Below, piece by piece: positions 24,601 through 42,500 of a stretch of DNA of 64,000 nt. Both the position numbers and the translations under genes were made by a program. The number at the start of each line of letters is the position of its first letter. Within the stretch, counting starts at the first letter, position 1. The stretch lies in the NCBI GenBank assembly GCA_032358165.1, contig JAALGY010000019.1, positions 1,178,001 to 1,242,000 of the forward strand, given 5' to 3'. Origin of the DNA: Diplosphaera chodatii. Lineage: Eukaryota; Chlorophyta; Trebouxiophyceae; Prasiolales; Stichococcaceae. The notes under the pieces are model-generated. The model was not told the DNA's origin, made no database searches, and saw only the letters and a list, made by a program, of their open reading frames with translations.

Positions 24601-26241
24601 CTCATCACTGCACATGTCCGTCGGTCGGGTGGCAGAGCAGAGGCGCCGAACGCTCGCCTCGTAGCTGTCTGTGCGGCGCTCCAGCAGGGCGCGCGCCGTC
24701 AGCACCAGCCGGCGCTGCGAGCGCAGCCCGCCGCCGCCGCCGCCGGCCCCCGCGACTGCACCGTTGTCCTCGGCGCCCGCTTGAGCGCCCTCCCAATCGG
24801 TTGATGGGCCCGCAAACGATGGCCGCACTCTGTACGCCTCCCACTCGCCCAGAGGCGCCTCGCCTGGCAGGATCGAACAGGATGCCCCCAAAGTAAGGCA
24901 CCAGCTATGGCATTCGGTAAGGTCGTCCATGAGATGTACTGACTGCGGCTGATTGCTGTTGAGACGCATTCAGGTATGCAACCACCTGGCTCAGCAGCGC
25001 GCTCCCGTTCGATGCTAGCAGCTTTCTCCAGCAGCTCGCTCGCTGCCATTACTTCTCGTGAGTCCACTGCTGCACGACAGCGGGATCACATCAACAACGG
25101 TTGGCACCGCAGATCATAGATTAACCACTTGCCGGGCGTGACACTTACTGGCTGCATCCACATGAGGAACCTATAGGTCGTTACCTGCGAGCTGCAGCCC
25201 GAGCTTCTGCGAAGCCATGCCCTGCAGCGCCCGCACGACTGCCTCCCGCTCTGGTGAGGCATATATGCGGAGGCGCCAGCCCATCTGCCCGCACAGCGCA
25301 AAGGCGCGCCCCGGCTCCCCAGCCCCACCCTTCAGAAGCCGCACAGCCGGCGAGCCCATGTGCTGAAACTCCAACCGCCACTTCACCACGCCTGCAGCCA
25401 GAGCATCAGGGAGGTGACACCAAGCATGGCAAGGGGAGTGCTGCCCAATGCTCCACGCTGGCCATGTGCCCCACAGCGTGTGGCTGCGCAAGTGACGGTG
25501 CTCACCGGATGCGATGTCCAGGCGCTCGACAGCCGTAGGGGTGATCCGCAGCTGCACCGGCTGCCATGCGCCGCGCCGCAGCTTGTGCATTTGAAAGCTG
25601 CGTGTCGCCCTGCACAGCATCGCATGCATCGTGCCTATCCGCTGCGATGCCCAAATGGCCGACAGATCTGGGCCGTGGCAAGGCATGCATCCGTCTGAGC
25701 TGTAGCAATTCCTTACCCAAGGACCTTGCGGGAGATGGGGCAGGCCCCGCCTGCAGCCGCAACGCACTGGTACAGCACAGACAGCAGGGCGGCGCGCTGC
25801 TTGCACGTGAACTTGGTCGCCTTGTGCTTGGCCTGCAGAGCATGGTACCTCTGCATCCAGCATTCTGAGTGCATGCACAGGGTGTAGATGGCCAGGTGCA
25901 GTTGATGCCGAGGTCATGTGCACCGCAGCCATATGTATGGAGCGGCGACGCACCCGGGCGTCCTTGCGAACAGACAGCACCAGCTCCTGGTCCTCCCCGG
26001 CGCCGCCACCCGGCGCGATGTCGTCGACATCGCTGTCGCCGACAAAGCTCCAGGTGTTGGTGACCGCAAGGTCGTCGGGGTGCTGCGTCACGATGGCGGT
26101 CGGCGTGATGGAGAGCACACGGCGATAGCGGCCCCGCCAGGAGGTCTTGGTGACCAGGAAGCGGGCCACCACATCTGGCGGCAGCGCATCATCCGGCGGT
26201 CCGCCCCGCCGCAGAAAAGAGTTGTGCAGCAACGTGTCCAT
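9606..26241 (-). CDS. GRV2: GRV2/RME-8/DNAJC13-type endosomal J-domain protein (multi-exon)
   Basis: A very large Hsc70 co-chaperone. In the family (plant GRV2/KAM2, animal RME-8/DNAJC13) it acts on early and late endosomes in trafficking and sorting. The start ATG is at 26241-26239. The N-terminal PH-like region (26241 to about 24300) includes VTKTSWRGRYRRVLSI and FQHMGSPAVRLL. A central exon has ELWCHRYYLRNLCD, the conserved lead-in, followed by the J domain (about 17100-16750) with KYHPDKNP and HPD intact at 16928-16920. After it come FKYAGYPMLLDAV and SSALNGEEL. IWN-type repeats are visible near 20830-20450 (LIWNETTRAEL, VGGVYLNLLL), 14270-13980 (VAGVYVRVFNQQPNFPL) and 12290-11910 (VAGVYVRLFLKNPTFPL). 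The last conserved block is VWAAFRGQKHDLFLPAG near 10660, followed by a long Ala/Pro/Gln-rich tail ending in TGA at 9608-9606. More than twenty introns are implied; coordinates enclose them. The gene symbol is by homology to the plant protein. Confidence 0.93.
14645..15095 (-). other. Long repeat-bearing intron of the GRV2-like gene
   Basis: It lies between the exon encoding ELLMRVGVIPHVLPLLFAYD (upper end) and the exon encoding VLAARALGRLAGHFGG (lower end). At about 450 bp it is longer than most introns of this gene. It contains tandem GGTTCGGGCG units (about 14747-14775) and a 15-bp direct repeat, GCAGGACTACTGCTG, at 14791-14805 and 14844-14858. The edges are approximate. Confidence 0.6.
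22662..22685. repeat. Hexanucleotide (GGCTCT)x4 tandem repeat
   Basis: Four perfect copies of GGCTCT, lying between conserved exons of the GRV2-like gene and therefore probably intronic. Confidence 0.85.
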
Positions 26242-26986
26242 TGTCTGCTGGCAGGCCTCTGAGCCCTCCTGACACTGCTACGATGACTGGTGCTCGCCGG
26301 CGGTGTGAGCAGACTGCAACACAAGCATGTCGGTGTTCGAGGCAAGTGTCAGATCAGTAACCACACGTGACACTGCAATGGAGGCCGCTCCATTGCTGCA
26401 GCAGCAATGGAGGGAATCATTGCATGCTGCAGCTGTCGGTGGCAATTTTCGACGTTATAACTGTGCTGCACCTAATCAAGTCCCTCGGCCCTGTTGTGGA
26501 AATTGATGTCGGATGATCAGACACAAGATGCGAACATTACTGACGCCACCCATGTCAGCTGCATAATAATGTCAGTAGCGACATTCCGATCGAAGCGCAC
26601 AACGCGACAACGCCCATGCACTATGAGCACCTTGGCAGAACCTGTGTAAACCTACCATCAATTTGGGCACATTGGCAGTAAATTCAAAGCATTGTCCCAA
26701 GTACTACTGGGAAGGCATATCCGGCAAGCAAGCTGACTAGATAAAAAGTAGGTGGAGCAGCGCATGACGGCACGCGCGAGCCGTGCTCGGGGTGATGTCT
26801 GACACTTGCTGTCAACGCTATGCATTCGTCCGTTGCCACACGGGTGGGGCCCCTCGCCGCCGCTGCCGCCGCTACCTGCAGCTCCTGTTGGGCAGATTGG
26901 ACGTCCAAACCCTAAAAGCGCGCAGTATCGAAGAAGTGGGTGCAAGACAAACATAACAAACACTTCTAGGGTTTGCACACACATTT
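26242..26986. other. Upstream region of the GRV2-like gene
   Basis: No coding signal was found. It holds the presumed promoter and 5' UTR of the minus-strand GRV2-like gene, including a 25-bp near-perfect palindrome at 26388-26412. The far end abuts the tRNA-Gln-like gene. No TATA-like box was convincing. Confidence 0.45.
26388..26412. repeat. 25-bp palindrome in the presumed GRV2-like promoter
   Basis: The arms CTCCATTGCTGC and GCAGCAATGGAG are perfect complements around a single A. It lies about 150 bp upstream of the GRV2-like start codon. It could be a dimeric transcription-factor site or an RNA hairpin. No known motif was recognised. Confidence 0.6.
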
Positions 26987-27073
26987 TGTTGCTTAGTGCA
27001 GTGGTTAGCACCTCAGACTTTGATGGGAAACCAGTGATATCTGATAGCCTGGGTTCGAATCCCAGAGCAACAG
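26987..27073 (+). tRNA. tRNA-Gln-like gene (anticodon TTG) with a 15-nt intron
   Basis: The acceptor strand TGTTGCT pairs with AGCAACA, followed by discriminator G. The D-arm is GTGC-AGTGGTTA-GCAC and the anticodon stem TCAGA/TCTGA. The loop reads CTTTGA, giving anticodon TTG at 27020-27022. A 15-nt intron (27024-27038) sits after position 37, the canonical site for nuclear tRNA introns, and position 38 is A27039. The T-arm is CTGGG-TTCGAAT-CCCAG. The A box TAGTGCAGTGG and B box GGTTCGAATCC fit Pol III consensus exactly, and a TTTT run follows about 24 nt downstream. The U1-A72 first pair is bacterial or organellar in style, while the intron and boxes are nuclear. The identity rests on the intron placement. 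Confidence 0.8.
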
Positions 27074-28695
27074 TTGATGACATTGCCCTTTTGACGGTGG
27101 CCTTGGCACTTTCCACTTTCAACTTTGGGGTAGGATTCGTTGTCTGACACACGCGACACACGCGAACATGCGTGCACAGTTTACAATGGACACAGGCAAT
27201 GATGTACCATGCTGGTGTGTGCCTGGCGCACGGTACCATGGCAAGCTCCACAGCAGCACTCGCTTTGTGCAAACCAAATTGCAGTTGATTGAATTGTAGA
27301 GTCCGGTGCTGGAAGGTTTGACAGCAGCTGTTTTCATACGGGGGCAGGCAAACATCATCATGTTCTCCTCCTCTTCCCATCCCAGCTGCAAGGTGGCTGC
27401 CACCACCTGGCCCGCTCACGTCTTCGCCAAGCAAGCCCTCACTCCATGTGACCAGGGCTGCCAGGTGGCCGCGGCCACCTGGCATGCCAGTAAGCCAGCC
27501 AGCCTTCAGCATCCCTGCATTGCACACCCGACTGCATCTCAGCCCAGCAACTGGCCATGAGTGTGTGGGACCCTGCTTGGGGGATGATGATGAGGCGGTA
27601 CTGGCATATCGCTGCAGTGGTGCTGGTGTGCAACAAGGCGCCATGGTGAAGTGTCAGCCCGCAACAGCCTCCATACAGATGTGTCAGACATACACCACAG
27701 CAGCATATCAGCACATCGACACTACTTCTATTGCTAGATGTGTCAGGCGGATATGCTGTGTGCTTGGAAGTAGTAATTGGTATGGGTCTGGTCGTCAGTA
27801 CACGTGTAATCACCGATGGGAGTGGCCAAGGCCGCCGTTGCAAATACAGGTGGCCAAAACCCTGATTACGTAGTTTGCTCTATCATGGGCATTTCCAGTC
27901 GCCGCAGGCGGGAGTGTGCGTACGGTCGCTACAACGACGCTCTGGCTTCTGTGGAGGCCTCCTCCTCAGGTGGGCAAAGCCAAAATGCTGCTCTCTATCT
28001 GCTGGTGACCTGATCTGTCACACAACCGTCGTCACCCTGCTGCCCTGCTCGACACCCATCTCACAGTCTGCTGTGTGCCCGCACAGTGTGATCATGAGCT
28101 AGATGCTGTTGCAGGAATGCACACCAAGGGTCACCGCTGGCTCAGAGCTGCTAGCTGATTTAGAAGTGACGGTGTTGCCATGTTGCATGCAGATCGTGAT
28201 TTACAGCCAGCGAGCATGCAGGAGGCAGCTGCAACAGGCAGTCAAGATCATCATCAGCAGGTGTCATTCTTTCAAATGTGTGCACGTGCATGCCAGCTAC
28301 AGCAGCGTTTGTGTCCCAGATGCTTGCGCCTCAGTTGTCAACCTGCTTGACTCAACATGAGACAACGCTGTCAGCATGCAGACGCACGTGCCAGCTCATC
28401 AGGAAGCCACCTCCATGCCTGCAGCAATGTCGGCAGGTCAGCAACTGTCCTTTTCCGCTCTTGATTGTGTTTCAGCTCTGAGGCGTGCGGTCCCACCTAC
28501 CATTGAGCGGTACACACACATGCAGCCTGGTCTGCCTGCATACTGACACATGCATGCAGTACAAACGACATCTTCTGCACGCGTTTGGCTGTTCTTCAGA
28601 CTGTACATCATTCACCAGAGGCCTTCACCTGATACATATCAGCCATCAGCGTGTATATACTTCGCGGACAGATTCATGCTCCGACCTTGTCGAGG
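27074..28695. other. Intergenic region, no recognised gene
   Basis: Only short unrelated reading frames are present. It contains a 26-bp perfect palindrome near 27471 and a related CCACCTGGC-rich stretch at about 27390-27410. I see no conserved protein segment on either strand. Confidence 0.45.
27459..27484. repeat. 26-bp perfect palindrome
   Basis: The half-site TGCCAGGTGGCCG is followed directly by its exact complement, centred between 27471 and 27472. It has no spacer, so it could extrude as a cruciform or bind a dimeric protein. It lies in non-coding DNA between the tRNA-Gln-like gene and the alanine-rich ORF. Confidence 0.85.
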
Positions 28696-29151
28696 ATGCT
28701 TACCGTGAGGAGTGGTGCAGGTCACTCGCGCACAGCAGCAGGCATGTTAGCACGGGCGGCAGATGCGCGTCATGAAGCAGCAGCCGCACGGGACAAGGCG
28801 GCGGCTGCTCGGCAGACTGCAGCAGCCAAAGCGGAGGAGGCAGCAGCCGTACGACAGAAGGCGGCAGCCACGATGCAGGAGGCGGCGGCCACGCGGGCGC
28901 AGGCAGCAGGTGCATGGCAGAAGGCGGGTGCCCGGTATCGAACAATGGCAGCTGCGCTGGAAAGAAAGGCAGCCATACTGGAGCAGCTGGCGGGCTCGGA
29001 TCACGAGATAGCGGGAACGCAGGAGCTGCTGGTAGCTGCGTGGCAGAACACAGCAGGATCGCATCTGCAGGTAGCACCCGCAATGGAAGGCTTAGCAGCT
29101 GTGCTCGAGGAGGCGGCCGAGGTGAGGATGTCACAGGTCACGGGCACCTAG
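28696..29151 (+). CDS. Alanine-rich heptad-repeat protein (hypothetical, LEA-like)
   Basis: A single uninterrupted reading frame of 151 codons from ATG at 28696 to TAG at 29149-29151. From about residue 17 to 95 it has a strict seven-residue period, for example AAAARDK AAAARQT, then AAAVRQK AAATMQE. Small Ala residues are followed by charged or polar residues. This suggests a long amphipathic helix or coiled coil, as in group-3 LEA proteins or other Ala-rich structural proteins, but no family signature is decisive. There is no signal peptide or membrane segment. Its neighbours (the tRNA-Gln-like gene and CGI121) give no functional hint. The reverse strand is also open here because of the codon bias, so transcription is unproven. 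Confidence 0.45.
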   Translation: MLTVRSGAGHSRTAAGMLARAADARHEAAAARDKAAAARQTAAAKAEEAAAVRQKAAATMQEAAATRAQAAGAWQKAGARYRTMAAALERKAAILEQLAGSDHEIAGTQELLVAAWQNTAGSHLQVAPAMEGLAAVLEEAAEVRMSQVTGT

Positions 29152-29793
29152 CTAGCAGGTGCAGCTGGTTGTCAGGGCTCGTTGCTTGCCATGCTATGTC
29201 AGGGAGTCGAGCATGTGATCAACACGGTACATGCCAACTCTCGTCGTCATGCCAGCTGACCCAATGCTGTTGATAATATGACCTGCGCATTAGGACGCGG
29301 GTGCTGGCGTGTCTACATGCCGCACCTAGTCGAAGTGCACTGGAAGGCTGTGGTCTCACATCGTGCATGTATCACGAATGGAATCCTCCGTTCTTGCAGT
29401 GCTTTTTCACTGAGAGGCAAATAGCCGATACACCTTACAGCACTCGCATGATTGAATGGGACGATAGTGCCTGATGATGTGGTAGCTACGGCACAGAACC
29501 AGCAATGTGATAGACGCATGTGCAGATGTCCTCTTATACGTGCATCAGAGGTACTGTTTGAGCATTCAAGCTCCAGCCAACCATGTCACCAAGGACAAGT
29601 GGTCTTCGAAGCAATTCTGGGGTGTGAATGCCGCCTTCAATGCAATCCCGAGTAAGATCGTCTCCTATTGCCGGGCATGTTTGAAGTATGCCGCTACAGA
29701 CGCCCATCTCACCATGTTGGCTCCATGACTGCCATGCTCCACCAAACCCAGTCCCATGATCACATCCTCTCCGCCCTCAGCACGGCATTCTGG
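29152..29793. other. Intergenic region between the alanine-rich ORF and CGI121
   Basis: No recognised gene. It probably holds the 3' UTR of CGI121; the closest minus-strand TGTAA is at 29435-29439, about 355 bp after the stop. A plus-strand frame at 29507-29728 (ending in DAHLTMLAP) has no recognisable domain and was not called. Confidence 0.4.
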
Positions 29794-30928
29794 TCACCCG
29801 GCATCGCGTGCTGCCATTCGGCAGGCTATCGCATCTGCCAGGCTGCCAATGCGCAGCTCCTCTGCCGTCACCTTGTGCATCTGCAAAAGTAGCAAGTTGC
29901 ACGGTCTGCTGTACCTGCTATATGTGATATGTTCGCCCTTGTGAACGTTCACCACAGGGCATTTCATGGATATCAGGCAAAGCCTCGCCTTCTGAAGTGC
30001 CTGCATATCTGTGAGGGTGCCTAATGATGTCAGCGGCGACACTTCACCCTTCACCACATCCTGCACCCTGGCCATCTGCAAGTTGCATCGACCAGTGATG
30101 CGCCTCATTTGTGTGGAGTCAGTAGCCGTCCATGTGCCCTGCAATGTCGCAACTAAGTAGGATTACAGCCGCCAGCAACTCGTACCTCCTCCGGTGTCCC
30201 TTCAAAGCGCGCCACCAGCATTGATGTGACGCCCTTACTGATGCCATACCGCTTCAGGCTCTCGGTGATCTGCGGCATCGCAATGCGCCTGATCAGGACC
30301 ATGCCACGCTGACCGCACAGGAACTTCGTCGGGGTAATGCATCAGCGTCAGGTGGCTTGTCGACGGGCGGACTGACAGCAGCTGACCTGCCGGCTGCCAG
30401 AAAGGTTGTACAGCAGCTCGGCGTGCAGCGAGCGCGTGGTCAGCTTGCCACGTGTATGGGCGGTCAGTGCTGCTGTGGCCGCCAGCTGAAGCAGGAACAG
30501 GTCCGGCACCTGTTCAACATGTTGTGGCACAGTCACGGATTAGAATGCAGTCAACATGCTGCCGCAGCATGGTATCACACCACGGGCATTGCTGGACGTC
30601 ACGAATGTGATCACAGTGACCATCCGCTCCAACGTGCAAGCGCACAAGAAGCTGTGTTGTGTTTCTTAGGATGACATGCCACTGCGAAACAGCGCACCAC
30701 TGTCGCATTGATGAAGGCGCAATCAACGGGAATGGCGCCGCTGACCACCTGCTCCTGGAGCTCCCTGCACGTTGCATGGCAGCCCAGTCACGATCCCAGA
30801 TAAAGCAGCATCATGCAGTGACGTCCTGGTTGTAGTGCAAGCAGTCACCCGCTGTTTTGCACGTTGGTAAAGAGCAGCACCGCCAGCGTTTTGTCTGCGT
30901 GGCCGTCAACAGGCAGCACCTCAGCCAT
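29794..30928 (-). CDS. CGI121: KEOPS/EKC complex subunit CGI121 (TPRKB homologue), six exons
   Basis: CGI121/TPRKB binds the kinase Bud32/PRPK in the KEOPS complex, which makes the t6A modification at position 37 of ANN-decoding tRNAs. The exons can be read fully: 30928-30849, 30764-30698, 30509-30387, 30269-30186, 30075-29989 and 29880-29794 (TGA at 29796-29794). The spliced CDS is 528 nt, 175 aa, the same length as human TPRKB. Diagnostic segments in order are LAVLLFTNVQNSGELQEQ, GAIPVDCAFINATVV, LTTRSLHAELLYNLSGSRQ, ITESLKRYGISKGVTSMLVA and IGSLADAIACRMAARDAG, the family C-terminus. Intron 5 (29988-29881) starts with GC rather than GT; with it removed, the protein aligns to TPRKB there without a gap. 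The gene is divergent from the Snf2 ATPase gene. Confidence 0.95.
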
Positions 30929-31288
30929 GTGCCGGACTAGTAACGCAAGCCAGTGATCAGCACGCACTTCTCGAGTCACAATCACAATCTGGATCCGTTG
31001 CTGGAGGTCCCGCTGAGAGGTGTTGATGACCAGTGGGCAGCAGGGGTGGAAAGCATGCATGTGTCTGTCACGACCGGCCACATGCATGCTTCTCAGTTGT
31101 CACCACTGCCAGTTGTCATTCATGCAGGCTCGTTCCGTCTGATGTGACTCTGTGGTGTCTGCCAGAACACACGTCTCGTGGAAGCGAACGTGCCACAACA
31201 GATCAAAACTTCAAAGCTGTTGCATGTTCAACATGAGCTGGAATGCTGCAGCTTTGAGGTCTAGGTGATAGCTGTTCGATGACTGAGC
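30929..31288. promoter_or_regulatory. Shared head-to-head promoter region of CGI121 and the Snf2 gene
   Basis: Only 360 bp separate the CGI121 start codon (minus strand) from the first candidate ATG of the Snf2 ATPase gene (plus strand). Both promoters and 5' UTRs must fit here unless the Snf2 gene has an upstream non-coding exon. No TATA box is evident. This is inferred from gene arrangement. Confidence 0.5.
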
Positions 31289-39219
<7,931 letters not shown>

Positions 39220-39330
39220 GTGTACCTCTGCTCGACCGAAGAGAAGTTCAGTAGTCGGAAATCCTGGGACATATTGAAAGTGGGCTCAGGCGATGCGGCC
39301 TCTTTGTTTTGTATGCTTATGTTTCACTGA

Positions 39331-39335
39331 TTACA
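39331..39335 (-). terminator. Possible TGTAA polyadenylation signal of the SMP-C2 gene
   Basis: TTACA on the plus strand, 241 bp beyond the SMP-C2 stop codon, in the region shared with the Snf2 3' UTR. Called by position and by the known algal TGTAA signal. Confidence 0.35.
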
Positions 39336-39423
39336 AGTTGTCACACCCTTCTTTGCCTGCACGGTGCCCGTGCTGGCTGTCCGCAGGGAGGTCATGTCGA
39401 CGTTGTACTGAGCAGTGCTCTCT

Positions 39424-39428
39424 TGTAA
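39424..39428 (+). terminator. Possible TGTAA polyadenylation signal of the Snf2 gene
   Basis: TGTAA in sense orientation, 205 bp after the Snf2 stop codon. Called by position and by the known algal TGTAA signal. Confidence 0.35.
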
Positions 39429-39575
39429 ACCAAGCACAAGTGCATGCACAGTGACCCAGCCCGATGTTGCCTCACCACACTCTACCTGCGCATCTAATAG
39501 ACCCCCCTCCACGAGCTGCACAGCCATAGCATGCGCGGCGCAATAGAATCGCCCTCTCCCCAAGCAGGACACACG

Positions 39576-42500
39576 TCAAAACACGCCGTCGATCCGCAGG
39601 CCCAGGAACACCAGCAGCGCCACGATGACCGTCGCGAGGCCGCTGAGCAGGATGAGCCACGGGCGCTCCGACTTTGCCACCGCGCTCTCCAGCAGCCGCT
39701 CCACCTGGTCCTCCTGTAGCATTGAGGCGCAATATGTCGTGATGCTGGTCCTTCGATTCAACTGGGAGCAAGCGGCCACCCAGGCAGGCGCACAGCTGCC
39801 GCCACCGTCCATTCCCACACGGCGCCACTGCCGCTGTTGACACAAGGCCAGCGAGCACCAGGGTTGCCGGCGCTGCACACGGGGGGCACCTTGAGCTGCC
39901 AGCTGTCCTGCATCTCCTTGGCGATGTCCTCCAGCGGCAGGTCCTCCAGCTGCTTGGCGTACACCGCCTCCGCCTCCCGCTCCCGCCGCCGCCGCCGCCG
40001 CCGGTCTGCAACCAGAACTCCGGTTTCCATATGCTTGGGCATAAGTCACATCTGCGGTCATACATACTGTCCATGGTATGCATGCCCTGCTCTATGTATG
40101 CAGCATGGTAGCAACAGGCAGCCAGCCACACAGCTCAACATGGTGTCCACCTTTCTGCTCCTCCTCTGTCAGGCCCTCTTCATCGTGGTCCTCATCGTTG
40201 TCTGCCTCATCGCCCTCGTCTAGGCTGCTGCTGCTGCGTGCAAGGCGGTCGGCTGTCCACCCCTTGATGCTGCCCCATACGCCGGTTGCACCCTCCGCTA
40301 CAGCACCTGGAGTGCAGGTGCGGAGAGCATAGCTTGATGTCACAATTCACAGTTACTACACTTGCAGCTACACGTGCAGTGCTGCAGTGCATGACATGAC
40401 TCGAGGCAGCTGCAAAATAAGCGACAGGACAGAGGTCAGCATCAGGACACCATGCTGTTGTGGTTTTCAGGCGGATTTGCAGGCCGATCGTTGCACACAC
40501 CTCCAGCAGCCACCGCGCCGCCTGATATCTTGGACCACAGGCTGTCGCTGTCGCTGTCGCCGCTGCCCTCGGCTGCTGGCTGGACCCCGCTGTCTGCTGC
40601 TGCTCCGTCACCCGACGCCGCAATTACGTCGCCAGCGAGTGGAGTGCTGCACGTCACGTGCATGGCATTGAGCTGACCCTGGTGGAAAATACTGTGATAG
40701 CTTGCACTGTGCACGACGTTCAACGTGCCACCATTGCAGGCAGCATACATCTGCTCACTATATCACGACCATTGCTCAGCTCGTGCATGTATGTGTCGTA
40801 TTGCCGACGCACCTGTCTGGGATGTCGTTGTCGCTGGTGCCGTCGTCGCTGGTGGCGTATATCTCCTCCTCGGCCTCCCGGATGAGCTCATCCACGTAGT
40901 CCGAGGAGTAGCCATCTGGGGATGACGCTTCGGCAGGGGACGCTGCTGCACCCTACATGGCGCAGATTGCAGACTTTGAAAGCGGATGTGATGCCAGTCT
41001 GCGATCTTGCCGGAGTTTGCAGGTGTTGTTGTGTGGTAGGCATGGCTACAATCAGGTGTAAAACTGGCTGACAGCTGATGTCTTGCATGCCACCTGCGAG
41101 TCGGCGTAGGCGCGTGCTGCTGCGCCAATCTCAACGTCATCGCCGGAGCTGTCACTGTCGCTGGCGCGGCGGGGCCCGCCGCCCTGCCGTGCTCGACCCA
41201 GCACCCGCTCCCCTTCCTGCCACCACACAACCAGGGCGCAGAATTGCCAGCGCCATCTCCACCCAGCGAAGAGTGGTGGGTGCAATGCTCCCATCAATGA
41301 CGACTCGTGCAGCGGGGCCTGCCCAGGTGCCAGTGTACCCCACCAAGTGCCTCGTGCAATGACCACTGTATACACAGACACAATGCCCCTTGGAGGCTGC
41401 AGTCACTCACTGCCCGAGTGGGGTCTACCACGTCCACCTCCAGCCCCATTGCGCTGCCCTCGTGGCCGCCGCCTGCGGCGGCCGGCATCGCTGGGAGCCT
41501 CGGCTGGTGTTGCACCTGCACCCCGTATGGAAGTCCCGACGGTCATCATGAAGCAGCAGGGACCCCAATGCTGTGCACACCTCCAGGTGTTGACGTCAGC
41601 ATCCGAAGGAGGGCTGGGAGCATGTATGGGCCACTTGGCAGCGTTGCACCTGGGCCACCTCCGCGGCCAGGGACGACCGCATGTCGCTGGCCTCGCTGCT
41701 GCCCGATGGGCCGGCGCCCGGCGTGCCGTCCCTGCACGATGGCAGCATTGCATATGAAGTCAGCCAGCACATCGAAAGCTTGGCGTCCAGCAGCTAGCAT
41801 AGGACGTGGAGGCAGGTGAAACTGCGGTGCGAACATGCTGACACAGTGTGACAGGGCAGTCATGCGCAGCAAAGGCCTTGCCTGCCAGCGAGGTGCGGCG
41901 TTCTGCTGCCATCGCTGTCGCTGTCGCTGCCACTGCCGTCGAAGTGGGCCGCCGTTCGGGCCAGGGTTCTGTCTGCAGACCGCTCGGCCTTGTCGCGCCG
42001 TGCCTGCTGCACCAGAACCTCGGTGGGCGAGCCACTCGCCGCAAGGGCTGTGTCTGACACGTCAGACTCGCCCTCTGAGTACTCATCTGAATCCTCAGTA
42101 GCCGTGGCCGCTGCAGCAAGCAGAGTGTCCCTGTCTGACTCGATATCTGACTCTAGCCCATCGTCTGATAGCTGATGGGATGCAATGTCTGCCGCTGCAC
42201 GTTGCGCTGCCTGCATAGAAATAGAATCAGGTCAGCTAGAAGGAACTCGCCAAGCAGCAGCAAATCACGATGTGCAAAGCTTGCTTGCTCACCTGTCGAG
42301 CTATCTGCTCAGCAACCTGCTTCGCTGCCTCTGCCTTGCTGCTGTCAGCTGCTTCGCCACTGCGGCTGGCGCCCAGGCCCAGCTGCTCGACTGCACTGCT
42401 CAGGCCTGCAATGTCTGCCTTCTCCACCGCATCCTGCAACCCCCGAAAGCCCGAGCCTGTCAGCGTGATCAGGGTATTGCAGCCGCCTGCAGATCTCTCT

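Larger units (their letters stand above)
39220..39575. other. Convergent 3' region between the Snf2 and SMP-C2 genes
   Basis: 356 bp between the two stop codons. Plus-strand TGTAA at 39424-39428 is 205 bp after the Snf2 stop. Minus-strand TGTAA at 39335-39331 is 241 bp after the SMP-C2 stop. If both are used, the transcripts overlap tail to tail by about 100 bp. Confidence 0.5.

Noticed and set aside
28700..29134. 144-codon minus-strand frame opposite the alanine-rich ORF
   Set aside because: A composition mirror of the heptad repeat. Pro/Leu-rich with no domain.
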